Positions 47,777 to 58,499 of a stretch of DNA of 64,000 nucleotides are shown here, one piece after another (the first letter of the stretch is position 1; the number at the start of each line of letters is the position of its first letter). Location of the stretch: NCBI GenBank assembly GCA_944470555.2, contig OX104129.1:64473747-64537746 (forward strand), read 5' to 3'. Position numbers and translations under genes: made by a program. The notes under the pieces are model-generated. The model made no database searches, was not told the DNA's origin, and saw only the letters and a list, made by a program, of their open reading frames with translations. This DNA is from Heterobilharzia americana. Lineage: Eukaryota > Platyhelminthes > Trematoda > Strigeidida > Schistosomatidae.

Positions 47777-47924
47777 TTGTCGTCAACGTCATGGTGTTAC
47801 AAATGTATCGTCTTTATGGCCACCATTTCGTAAACCTAAACAATTACCACCAGATTTTCATGGTCTGGATCATGTTTTACATAGTCGCCATTTGCATTAT
47901 TTGATATTTATACAACTGAGCCTT
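47777..47924 (+). CDS. UBR3: UBR3 exon i (phase 2 in, phase 0 out)
   Basis: The acceptor is TGCTCTAG and the donor GTAAGT. The exon completes His and reads CRQRHGVTNVSSLWPPFRKP, then PPDFHGLDHVLHSRHLHYLI and FIQLSL. It corresponds to the UBR3 segment with WPPY-K, then Y-x-GL-x-x-LLH, then LH-hydrophobic. The frame is fixed by exon h on one side and exon j on the other. Confidence 0.86.
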
Positions 47925-48121
47925 GTAAGTTCCTATCCTTGATATAAACTTACATTTATTTTATTGTATATATGTTTATGTCTACGAAATTATTAGCTTA
48001 ATTAATAACCGGTGAATACTAAACAGGGGTGACTGAACAGATAATAACTGTTTAAATCGAATCCTGTGACATATAACTTCTTTAGGAATTGAAAACATTT
48101 ATTTCCTGATACAAAGTTCAA

Positions 48122-50271
48122 ACAAGCAACAAACGTAATCCTTCATAGCAGGATTTATTGGATTCATATACTTCAGTAGAACTCGTCAGTGCTTTCTACT
48201 CTACACACAATTTTATATGTATTCTGTTGTACAATAAAGGAATGCATACACATATAATACAGCAGACTAAGACATTGACTGAAGCAAGTGAATCATTTAC
48301 TACTTATGTCAAACAGAACTAAGATTTGGTTGAGGGGGTAACGAATTGATAATGAAAAATAAAAGGACTAGAAATGGATTACATCATTTCGAACAGAATA
48401 ATTAGTAGTCAACTAGACAGCTTGGTAAAGGTGTACACTGAGAGAAGAGAATACAGGTGTTAGGTAAACAAAAGTATTGATTATGGTAATAACAATACAG
48501 GTGAGCAATAATAATAATGATAACAACGAAAATATGAATACTGAAAAGATTAAAAATGATGACATCTTGAAACAAAGTAGGTGAACATTTGTTAAGACTT
48601 AAGTGGTAGAGAACCGGACAGGCAAATCAGTGGCCGCTGGTTCGAGTCCGGCCGTGGTCCTGATTTTTATCTCACCTTCAATCATCACCCAGTATGAATA
48701 CCAGTCCGCCAAACTACGGCTATCTCAGGTAGTCAAATGATAATCTATATGATGCTCCTCCTCTCTAGTTCACTTACATTTCGATTGAGATAAGAATTGC
48801 TGACTAGGCAGCCAGTGTAAATACGATCAAGCGGTAGTAAAGCGACACGAATTCACATGGTAGTCGGTCAAAACCCTTGGTGATTGAAGTGAAACAAAAA
48901 TCTGATCAGCATTCGGACCTCGTAGCTGCGTTGGTAGAGCACAGAGGTTGAAACCTAATAGTGGGTGGTTATAATCCGGCCGCGGTCCAAATTTTCATCT
49001 CACCTTCAATCATCACCCAGTATCAATTAAGAAGCTTGGTAACAGTGCAAAACTAAAGGAGGCTACAGTAATGGTTGGGCGATAACAATGATAATAAAGA
49101 TGGTGGAGATGAGTCATTTGACTAGCAAGCAAGGAAGTTCAAGAGGACATAATAGTACAATAGAATAATGATAGTGAAGTGAAAAAAATAAGACATGTCT
49201 TATTTTTTTCACTTCACTATCATTATTCTATTGTACTATTATGTCCTCTTGAACTTCCTTGCTTGCTAGTCAAATGACTCATCTCCACCATCTTTATTAT
49301 CATTGTTATCGCCCAACCATTACTGTAGCCTCCTTTAGTTTTGCACTGTTACCAAGCTTCTTAATTGATACTGGGTGATGATTGAAGGTGAGATGAAAAT
49401 TTGGACCGCGGCCGGATTATAACCACCCACTATTAGGTTTCAACCTCTGTGCTCTACCAACGCAGCTACGAGGTCCGAATGCTGATCAGATTTTTGTTTC
49501 ACTTCAATCACCAAGGGTTTTGACCGACTACCATGTGAATTCGTGTCGCTTTACTACCGCTTGATCGTATTTACACTGGCTGCCTAGTCAGCAATTCTTA
49601 TCTCAATCGAAATGTAAGTGAACTAGAGAGGAGGAGCATCATATAGATTATCATTTGACTACCTGAGATAGCCGTAGTTTGGCGGACTGGTATTCATACT
49701 GGGTGATGATTGAAGGTGAGATAAAAATCAGGACCACGGCCGGACTCGAACCAGCGGCCACTGATTTGCCTGTCCGGTTCTCTACCACTTAAGTCTTAAC
49801 AAATGTTCACCTACTTTGTTTCAAGATGTCATCATTTTTAATCTTTTCAGTATTCATATTTTCGTTGTTATCATTATTATTATTGCTCACCTGTATTGTT
49901 ATTACCATAATCAATACTTTTGTTTACCTAACACCTGTATTCTCTTCTCTCAGTGTACACCTTTACCAAGCTGTCTAGTTGACTACTAATTATTCTGTTC
50001 GAAATGATGTAATCCATTTCTAGTCCTTTTATTTTTCATTATCAATTCGTTACCCCCTCAACCAAATCTTAGTTCTGTTTGACATAAGTAGTAAATGATT
50101 CACTTGCTTCAGTCAATGTCTTAGTCTGCTGTATTATATGTGTATGCATTCCTTTATTGTACAACAGAATACATATAAAATTATGTGTGTAGAGTAGAAA
50201 GCACTGACGAGTTCTACTGAAGTATATGAATCCAATAAATCCTGCTATGAAGGATAACGTTTGTTGCTTGT
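48122..50271. repeat. 2.15-kb palindrome (inverted repeat with no spacer)
   Basis: Arms of about 1,075 bp pair around a centre between 49195 and 49196 (AGACA/TGTCT). Eight stretches compared by eye match perfectly. I found one 2-bp indel (CACACAAT on the left, CACACATAAT on the right) and one mismatch near the outer ends. Each arm holds two SINE-T heads with one body (plus strand 48590-49023, minus strand 49368-49800) and unrecognised AT-rich sequence. The flanks on the two sides are unrelated. Confidence 0.93.
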
Positions 50272-50699
50272 TTTACAATATAACTTCAGTTAATTGAACC
50301 CACTTATCGTAATGTCGGTTAGTAAACTTCATTCAGTATTGAAAAGTGGTCATGATAATTTAATTCTGATTAAGACTGAAAGAATGCCTTGGTCTCAGCA
50401 GAATTCGAACCCGGAACGAAGTTTTAGATCTTAAACCATACTGACGAGGTTGAAAACGCAACCGCTGACCAGATTTTCTTTTTCTCCGTAAATATTTAGA
50501 TTATTGGTTGATCAGTTATTCGAAATGGTAACTCTGCAACCGTGTACTAGGTGACGAACTATACTTGTTGTATGTTAGGGCTAATGATACCACCTAGTTG
50601 CTGAGAGAAACACCAGAAGATGAAATGATCGACTGATTGAAAGTCGAGGATGCTACCAAGCTGTACCATTATGAAAAGCTGACTATTGAATAGCAAACA

Positions 50700-50800
50700 A
50701 TCATTCAGTATTGCTTGTATTGTGTTCTCTGAGCTGGGTTGTTTAATCTCGATACTTTCATCGTCTTTCTAGACGACATCATCAGCCCTAACTTCAGTAT
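50700..50800 (-). mobile_element. Penelope-like 3' terminal hairpin relic
   Basis: In reverse complement it reads GCTGATGATG, then a stem GTCGTC / GACGAT with loop TAGAAA, then GAAAG and the TTAAACAACCCAGCTCAGAG segment. The same arrangement ends the Penelope copies at 9.6 and 32.1 kb. No coding part is visible on either side. Confidence 0.55.
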
Positions 50801-51615
50801 CCTTCTTCCAGTGACTGTAAGTTTTGTCTTTTCGTTATGAAATGTATGAAGTAAAAAAAATCTTTTAATTGATCAGTTGGTATTTAACATCCTGTCTGTT
50901 CAGCCATACATTAAATCAGTGAGTTGCATTACCTGATTTTGTGTATCGCTAATGAATACTTATTTAGAATCTAGATGTAAAGGGAAGTTCTTAGCTATAT
51001 ACAATTCTCACTGTCTGCTTAGTGATGTTTAGCACTAAATTGATTTTCAAAGTTTCTTTTGAACTACCTGCAGCTTCGGATTCATTGGAGTTCAGGGTAG
51101 ATTGGTGAACTGTTTAAGACTCGTGTTTCAGTCGACAATCTTCCTTTTATCTCTGTTGTGATCAGTATATGAATTGTCTTTTATCATCTAACTGCCACAT
51201 AACTATCTTATCATTAAGCTATTTTCGACCGTTGTGAAATGAAAACTTTGGGCTTGAGTTAATTGTTTCTTCTAGACTTGTAGTTCATTGATTGTAATTG
51301 GTCATCTATGGACATGAGTCTGTCTGGAAAACAATAAAGACTTTAGGGAACAAATTTGTTTTTGGCAGTATCATCCTCTCCAAGTGTACAATCGCACTTA
51401 AATGTAATTACTATATGTATATTCATTAGAAAAAAGAAAAAAAATCAATGTTTTACAAGCAATAACTATTAATAACCAGGAAAATAATGTGGTAATACAA
51501 ATTGTGCAAGCAGTATGAACAATATTTGAAAACGTGAGTGTAAATTGAAAATTTAAGAATTCGTGACAAAGTAGGTGGACAGTTCTGAATGAGGAAGGAA
51601 ATGACACATTAGTTA

Positions 51616-52107
51616 TTATTATTATCATATTATTTTTCCCTTGGGTTCCTTGTAGGAACATACGCCTCCATTACACTCTGTCCTCTACAGTCTTTTGAAC
51701 CTAGCTGCACAACTGTCTACAAGCTTTCATTCCTTCCTCACATGATCTCATCCATGTCACCCTCACCTCGGACACCCAACTCATCGTTTCCCTTTGGATT
51801 CTACCCGAGGCCCTGGTGCGTGATGTCCCCAATTCGTCTTCTCAGTGTATGTCCATTCCAATCCATATTTGTTGGGCAATAAGTTGTTGGTTGGTTTGTT
51901 GACAGCCAGCCAGAGTTGCTTATTCATATTATTCTGGCCATGTGATCTGGTCTTCATTATCGAGTGAGCTTAGACGGCATATGTTGATGGATGTCTGTAG
52001 TTTGTTGGAAATGCTTTTTGTGAGACGCCAAGTTTCTTAACCATATAGAAGCACTGAGTTGATGTTGGTGTTGAAAATCCGGATCTTGTTTCTTTTGCTG
52101 AGTGCAG
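51616..52107 (-). mobile_element. LINE-A copy 4, 5'-truncated 3' end with target-site duplication
   Basis: This is a 3'-terminal fragment of about 490 bp in minus orientation, with an AAT-type tail at the plus-strand left end. The 14-bp direct repeat TGACACATTAGTTA flanks it exactly (51602-51615 and 52108-52121), as expected for target-primed reverse transcription. It closely follows LINE-A copy 3 (40110-40620), including the same GAGCTTAGACGGCATATG stretch. It splits a Penelope-derived segment. Confidence 0.9.
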
Positions 52108-52121
52108 TGACACATTAGTTA

Positions 52122-52390
52122 CGGAGCTATAGATAGCGTTTACGTTGGTTAAACTTAAGAACTGAAGCGTTTCAAAAACTATGAGACGACGAAATATGCG
52201 GGGAGTGGCAACTTTGCCTCTGAATACCAAATTCTGGTCTCGATTTTTGTATTGCCAGAGCCTCAGTAAGGCAAAGTAGATGTTTCCGCATACCCTTCGA
52301 AAGATTATTCTGTACCTTGTAGGCTAGTATAAAAGAATTTTCCGGGACTGTATTTCCACCACCAACCAAATTTTGCAATGTGGCACTGTT
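52122..52390 (-). mobile_element. Penelope-like C-terminal fragment
   Basis: The minus-strand frame (52378-52172) reads FILAYKVQNNLSKGMRKHLL, then CLTEALAIQKSRPEFGIQRQ. It aligns with LSKGIQTRLLYIAEAVGIR and NPSLCIQKKF at the end of the 63.0 kb copy. LINE-A copy 4 is inserted at its left edge. Confidence 0.6.
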
Positions 52391-52479
52391 GATAGATCTG
52401 TGGGTTACCTCTACTGAGCCATGCTAGCAGATTTTGGCATCGACGTTGAACAGTCTATCTCTGCGAACGGCTTATATAC

Positions 52480-52870
52480 TCAGCTCTATAGGAGCAGGTG
52501 AACTGATATGTGCACATTGACAGATAGACAAAATCAACATAGAACTTCTCACATAAGTGGATCAGTTCAAGTTGCCACACTTTAAAGTACTATTCAAAAA
52601 ATAAATGAAGAGGAAAAGAGTGATATCAAAGTAATCAATATTGTGTGAAGGAATATACAATCCGAAGGTGAACATTAGTGAGAACAATGAAGCTTTAGAA
52701 GATGTCAAGGAGTACGTACATCTGGACCATTGTGACTGGTTTTCAGCCATGTCACCAAGAGTCCTCAACCACTGATTCCTTTCATTTCGGAGACTCCAAC
52801 CAGGCAGTCTACATCTCCCCTACAGGACTCAAACTAACAGTTGGGGATTTCATCGGTTGATGCTACAGTG
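52480..52870 (-). mobile_element. LINE-B 3' end fragment
   Basis: On the minus strand the end of the coding region reads MRTLGDMAENQSQWSRCTYS (52768-52710), matching LETLGDMAQNRCQWRR of the copy at 34.4 kb. The 3' UTR follows to 52480. It belongs to the subtype found at 1-140 and 18100-18412. Confidence 0.72.
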
Positions 52871-53104
52871 CACATTGAAGTGGCTAACGGTGGACGTTTG
52901 TCCTTTGCCCTCATATTCGTTTTTGAGTGACCAGTATGCGTGACTTATGGAGTGGTTGCATAGAATGTTTGTTTTCACAGCCTTTATTAATTTGTGTTTT
53001 GTCCCCTCATCTACTACATCTTAACCAATCAGTTAGGTGAAACCCCCGGGGGACTATTATTTGATTGCTTGATTATTAGATAAATGTGTAAACGATGATA
53101 ATTA

Positions 53105-53285
53105 GTTAGTATTCATCACGGACTGACATAATTTGGGGAACCACTGAAAATCTGGGAGCACTGGACAGCTGTTTCGTCCTAGCACGGGACTCCTCAGCAG
53201 TACGCACTCATAGCCTGGCTAGGGATCGGACTCAAGACCTTCAGGTTTCACGGTAAACGCGCCAACCATTCAGCCACCGGGTCAG
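53105..53285 (-). mobile_element. Family X short element, best copy, intact hammerhead (53158-53203)
   Basis: In reverse complement the tRNA-like head has A box TGGCTGAATGGTTGG and B box GAGTCCGATCCC. The ribozyme follows: GTACTG, CTGAGGA, stem II GTCC / GGAC with loop CGTGCTA, GAAA, CAGCTGTC and CAGTGC. Stem I gives five Watson-Crick pairs and one wobble. Every invariant core base is present. Confidence 0.78.
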
Positions 53286-53459
53286 AATTCACTAGTCCAT
53301 AATATCCTACTTCTGTCAGTTCTCAATGTAGCGCGACTATCCACCGAGGTCTTCAGTTGACATCCGCTTCATTTCCGCAATGAGTACTACCTTTAAGTTA
53401 AAATCCCCACTAACCTTAAAACAATAATAATTGTGATGTATTTTTTTTCTCACTACTAG

Positions 53460-53579
53460 TATGTGTATGGTGATCCACTTGTAACTGAAGAAAGCCTGGC
53501 TATGATAATTCATCTAATTGATCGAGCCTTAGATGTTCCTTGTCGTTTGCCAACAAATAATAGAAAAGCTTGTACTCAG
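53460..53579 (+). CDS. UBR3: UBR3 exon j (40 codons, phase 0/0)
   Basis: The acceptor is TTTCTCACTACTAG and the donor GTAAAT. The exon reads YVYGDPLVTEESLAMIIHLI, then DRALDVPCRLPTNNRKACTQ. It corresponds to the UBR3 helix with S-E-x-x-hydrophobic-x-MV-hydrophobic-LIE-hydrophobic-x-L. This is the least distinctive exon, and it is placed mainly by frame, splice sites and order. Confidence 0.78.
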
Positions 53580-53784
53580 GTAAATTTGACATTTTGCTTT
53601 GTTAAATCCCTCTAATTTATTACTTTTCAGCGAAAGATGAACCTGTTGGTGAATACAGAATACTTTTGTTGTCTTTTATGTTAAAATGTCGCTTTTTCAT
53701 ATGGTAAAGTAAATTTATTGGCAACAGATGTGTATGTTACACAATTCCATAGAATTTCTCTTCAAATTATCATATCAAGTTGCA

Positions 53785-56200
53785 TACAATCGTATCCGTC
53801 GTATGCTGATCGACAGAGTCGAACACCGCCTTCAGGTCACAAGGAATATGGAGAGTGTCGGCCGCCGGTAAGTATGCCTGTGTTCCAGAACCTCTTGAAG
53901 GATGAAAATCCTATCGATTCATCCTCGTCCAGGTCTAAAGCGTGCGTGGTTTTCTCGAGTTTGTTTTCCACGAGCTCCAGTTGGGTATCGGATAACTATG
54001 GACCTAAAGATCTTGGATGCAATGTTTGTCAAACTGATTTTCCTATGGTTGTCAAAAATTCTCTTCTTTCTTACAAACCAGAATGGTCAATGAAGTAGAC
54101 TACTTCGATGAGACTACCTTTGATTCTCGTACTCTACCTAGTACCTCCGTTATTCTACTCACTAGTTTCTTACCTTCATCCTCGAATAATTCTTGTGGCA
54201 AACCGTCAGGTCCTGCTGCTTTGTGTCGTTTTTAGTCTTGAAACAGTCTTCCTAACTTCGAGATCAGTTGGAGAATCGACATCTACATCCCATTCAGTTT
54301 CACACTTCCTGGATACTGGGCAACTGAAACATTGCTGAGGGTCAGTTGAAAGCATTTCTTCCAAGCCTTCTAACTGTCTATCCTGGGAGGTTATCAGGGT
54401 ACTATTGAAATCATTGTGAAGACCTTTGATCAATTTACTTCTGATTTGCTTTCGTTCCTCATTGTGATCAGATCGAGCTGAAATCAGTCTTCTCTTATCA
54501 ATCAGTTCAGATGATGTTGCCGAAATCCATTGACGTTTGCTAACCTATGGGTGTAGGTTACCGACTGTTTTACCACTGTTTCTACTTCAGACTGTATATC
54601 TCACCAGATTTTCTCAGGATGAGTATTACTGTCAAGTTCAGATAAATGCTTTGCTGTCTCCTTGCTCAGTATATACTTGATACTCTCATCTTTTTGTCGA
54701 GCATATACAGGCCTAACTGTCGCCTCTTTTCTGCTACTAGTAAGGCACAGACAAACACATTACCGTACTAACGCGTGATCGGAGTGCAAAACGTTACTCT
54801 AGAAAGAGCTGCAATCCTCCACTGATCCTCTCCATTGATGACTTACAGCGGTACTATCGATCTGTGTCCATCGATAGTTTGATGCTGGCGGATGCCATGT
54901 GAGGCAGTGTTTCTCCCAGTCGTTGAAATAAGTTCTGGCTAGGAACAAATGATTTTCAGAGCAAAATTGCAGCAGACGATCACCGTTGTCGGTTTGTTGA
55001 CATGGAATTCTGCATATGTCTTCATGATGCCTTTCCTACTGGCTCACCTTTCCTGCTTGAGTGTTAAAGTCACCTGCTGTTATCACTGTATTTGAACGTT
55101 TCGTTTTCTGTAGCAAACTTGACAGCTTTTCATATAATTCATTTTTTGCATCATCGAAACTGCAGTCGTTGGGTGCGTAAACGGAGATTTTTAATAGACA
55201 TAAGTTTGCCTTTCTTAAACTTAACCGATCTATCTAATCGAAAAGCACACAGACGACTGCTGGCTGGTTACCAGTTGGTGAGCGTGTTTTTTGCTTGTTA
55301 CCTTAATGTTATGCCTTCATCAGTGAGTTCACGAGAGCTAGGCACTGAATCTCTGGAGATTAATTGTGTAGGGCAGTTGATGTTATGTTAATTACCTCAC
55401 TCTAGTCGTGTATATGTGTTTCTGAAACACATGATACATCCATAGGTCGAGATCTCGGGTTTTCGACAAGAGATACCTGCTCTCCATCTGTGTTTTGACT
55501 TTGGACGTTGAAAGCTGCAATGTGAAACCGACATCGGAGCTTTAGGAGACTAGGATTATTGTTTCGGTTTCGGAGGCTGAGAAAGTTGTAAGACGCTTAA
55601 TGTTGATATCAGAAGTGGAAGGCGATGGAAGAAACGGAGTTAAGGAGGATTGGTTATCTTTTATTGGATTTTGTATACTGTTGAAAGCGTGCGAACAGTT
55701 GACACTTACCTGCTGCCCCAACTGTGGATATTGTTTTTGCAGGGTACCTAAACAAGAAAAGTATTTGTGTGACCCCAGAGCCCATGAGACATCTCTCTGA
55801 GGTCCTTCGCAGACAGCCTTGTAGGGATATTTCGTATTATAACTTATTGTTCCGCGATCGCATAGGAAGAACCCATACTGCCGGACTAGGATGAGTGTGC
55901 CATTTTGGGGTCAACTTTTTCTAACTGTCCGAATGTAGTATTAGGATAATACTGCTGATCATCTGCGGAAGACATCTTACTATTATCACACCCCATCCAG
56001 TCAACAGCACGCCCTCGCCTACATCATAGCGTAGGGATTTATGTTATAACTTTAACTTTTTCTGTCAGCATTACGCAACAGACATTTATGGCATAGTAGA
56101 ACCTCGAGTGAACAAGTTCCCCAGACAATGTAGCTCGTTAGGTTATTACGATATGCAAACCTGACCATGTCAAGGTTCCAGCTATCGTTAGGACGCCTGT
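53785..56200 (-). mobile_element. LINE-B long copy: endonuclease and RT N-terminal part
   Basis: The minus strand shows, in order, a 5' region (56200-55500), endonuclease-like remains (about 55450-54780, with NSDGDRLLQ-like and YRCKSSMERI fragments), then a linker with EEMLSTDPQQCFSCPVSRKC (54433-54300). RT motifs follow: ISLTNIASKIF (about 54030), a GFRPGRG equivalent (RFRPGRG, 53940), EHRHTYRRP and DLKAVFDSVDQ (about 53830). It is truncated inside the RT, and stops and frame breaks are frequent. The open frames on the plus strand here (53718-54098 and others) are antisense shadows. Confidence 0.8.
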
Positions 56201-57084
56201 AACCACCATTCATAAATATACTCTATTGAACTACTTGGATCTGCTCTGAATGTTGTTTGAATTTCAAGTTCTCAATGTATCTGAATGAGTATTCACTTCG
56301 CATAAGAATCTGTCGAATTATTTTCAATTCATCTCCAGCTGTATCATCTATACTGATTCTTCTGATTCTCGATGATTATAAATGAATTAGATTTCTGCTT
56401 TAACTCAATAACTTCCAGCTATGAAAACTTATTTACTGCGCACTCTATATCGGCTTTCTGTATATTGATATTCGAAGCGAGCTATCTGACCTCCTTTTCA
56501 AAAGAACATCCAGGAAATGTAACTTCAAGTTATTTTCGGATTTTTAAGTGAAATCGGTTGACTGATGTCAATGATTAAACTTCTCAGCTATGTTCTTAAT
56601 GTTCAAATCTTTGTCGCATATAATGAATGCATCATGCCTACATATTTACTTGAAGTTTTCCATGAAGTAGTCGACCAGAATAAGGTGAAATGATGATCTC
56701 ATTCCGACTCCAGCTATTTTTTGATACCACTTGTCATTGAATTTAAACTAAATGATGAAAGTATATCTCAGAAGCAGTTATTTTGAGTAATACTTCAGTT
56801 AACCGACTTCACGGTTATTATCTATAAAATCACACTGAAGATTTCCGTATGTGAAACATTCAGAAAGACAGTTCAGATCCAAGGAAATCATTCGCTTACC
56901 GGGTACACTGACCCTCACTCTTTTCAATATTGTGCATCTTTGAAAAAAATAATTAATTTGATACAGAACATTGATATCAGTACAATTGGATTAATGAAAT
57001 TACTTTGTTGACCCTATATTTTAATACAGCAGTGATAAGTAACTGAGTTCAAAAATATGAATCTCATTTGAATTCAATACAATG

Positions 57085-57235
57085 TTTTCAATGTAGCATT
57101 CATCAAGGACTGTTTCATCCTAGTACGGAACTCCTCAGCAGTATGCGCTAGGGGACGAACTTAGGACTTTCATGTTCCACGGTGAACACGTTAATCATTC
57201 AGCTACTCGGTCAATTCACAGTTTCCAGCTTCTGT
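57085..57235 (-). mobile_element. Family X short element, partial ribozyme
   Basis: In reverse complement CTGAGGA, a GTTCC-type stem II and GAAACAGTCC are visible. Stem III and the cleavage side are truncated. A tRNA-like head lies at 57160-57215. Confidence 0.55.
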
Positions 57236-57409
57236 CAATTCACAATATAGCGTGGTTATCATCTAAGATCTTCAGTTAGCATCCTCTTTCCTTCCAACTA
57301 GTTGACTCCACAGGTCACGGCTTCTCATTAGAACTTCGTGATATCCATCTGGAAGTATGTCGATAGTGAGCACTATATAGTAATGTATTTTGAGGTGAAT
57401 GTGGATTTT

Positions 57410-57545
57410 AATTTCTGAGGTAGTATTCATCAAGGACCGATATCAGTTGGAGAACCATTAAGAACCTGGAAGCATGGGATAGCTGTTTCACCCCGATATG
57501 AGACTCCTCAGCAGTACGTATCCAGTTATCATCAGCCCTTGATGA
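57410..57545 (-). mobile_element. Family X short element, core kept (57472-57517)
   Basis: In reverse complement it has CTGAGGA, a wobble-rich stem II (GTCT / GGGT), GAAA and CAGCTATC. The AUC triplet still fits the NUH rule, but stem I is mismatched. The tRNA-like head is missing or lost. Confidence 0.58.
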
Positions 57546-57745
57546 ATACTTCCTCCATATTCAAAATCCCCATCAGCCTCAAAATACAATGTTTTTTGGT
57601 TTACTAGTCAATTTTTTTAATCATCTTGACTACAAGATGAAGTCATGATGGTAGTTTATGATGCTTTTTACCTCTTGTGTCTTTCTAATTAAAATACAGA
57701 CTGAAATAAAGTATATATATATACCCTTGCTTATTTTTAAAATAG

Positions 57746-58458
57746 GTTTTTATGGAAACTCAAGGATGTGATGATATCGAATCCACCTCATCGATACCAC
57801 TAAATATCAGTAGTTGCGGAAGTAGTTTGATACAGCAACAACTACAAAAATCAAATGGAGTGCAACAGCAGTCATCAACACAAAACTTTCAACCGCATAA
57901 TAAAGCCTTCACAGATGATGTTTTAATGGATTGGGAAAGGGGAACATTTGAAGAAATTATCGAAGATACAGACTCTGATAGACTTGATCAAATTGACTGT
58001 GATGATGATGACTACGAAGATGATGATGATGACGATACAGGTGGTCAAGGTGGTGGTGCTGGTGGTAGTTCAGATGATCGTGAAGAATCTGATTCACAAC
58101 GTGATCATGGCAAAGTACGTGGTCGTATAAGTGGTTATCGTTCACCGCATATATGGTGTCGTCAGCCATGGAGTACTTCATTAAGCCCATTACCATTATA
58201 TCCTTCTACAACATCATCTACTAATCGTCATAAAAAATATTGGGATACAAGTTTAATTAGTTGTCCATATGAACCGCGTACAAGTATACAAGATAATTTA
58301 AACTGTTGGCTTATGGTATCAAAAAGTTATGTGCCATATGTTTCTTGTGCTCAAGTAATGCTAGCTAGTTTACTTAATCAAGATTCTACAGATTCAAATA
58401 TCACTATGAGTACAGTTCCAGTATTACCTAATAATGAATTAAAAAGTGATAGTAAAAA
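57746..58458 (+). CDS. UBR3: UBR3 exon k with acidic, glycine-rich linker (phase 0 in, phase 2 out)
   Basis: The acceptor is TTTAAAATAG and the donor GTAAGT. The exon is 713 nt and begins VFMETQGCDDIESTSS. A run rich in D and E (codons near 57960-58045) is followed by GGQGGGAGGSSDDREESDSQ and a basic, aromatic stretch (GYRSPHIWCRQPW). Human UBR3 also has an acidic EESDEE linker at this position, but this one looks longer and more repetitive. The end NCWLMVSKSYVPYVSCAQ has no motif I know. The linker is probably disordered. The frame continues into exon l through a split Asn codon. Confidence 0.82.
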
Positions 58459-58499
58459 GTAAGTTATTACTCCTTTTTTTATATTTTATTTTCCTATTG

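Larger units (their letters stand above)
47925..53459 (+). other. Intron i-j (5,535 bp)
   Basis: It is dominated by the large palindrome (48122-50271). Downstream lie a Penelope 3' hairpin relic (50700-50800), a LINE-A 3' fragment with target-site duplication (51616-52107), the Penelope fragment it interrupts (52122-52390), a minus-strand LINE-B 3' end (52480-52870) and a family X element with intact hammerhead core (53105-53285). I see nothing in 50280-50695, 50805-51600 or 52875-53100. Confidence 0.75.
53580..57745 (+). other. Intron j-k (4,166 bp)
   Basis: It contains a long, decayed minus-strand LINE-B copy (53785-56200) and two minus-strand family X copies (57085-57235 and 57410-57545). 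The stretches 53580-53780, 56205-57080 and 57550-57745 show nothing recognisable, apart from a short TA run just before the acceptor (about 57714-57724). Confidence 0.75.

Noticed and set aside
53718..54098. 126-codon plus-strand open frame
   Set aside because: The minus strand here encodes LINE-B RT motifs (ISLTNIASKIF, EHRHTYRRP). The plus frame is an antisense shadow.
57957..58196. 79-codon His-rich frame on the minus strand
   Set aside because: It is the antisense of the GAT-rich acidic linker of UBR3 exon k and has no support of its own.
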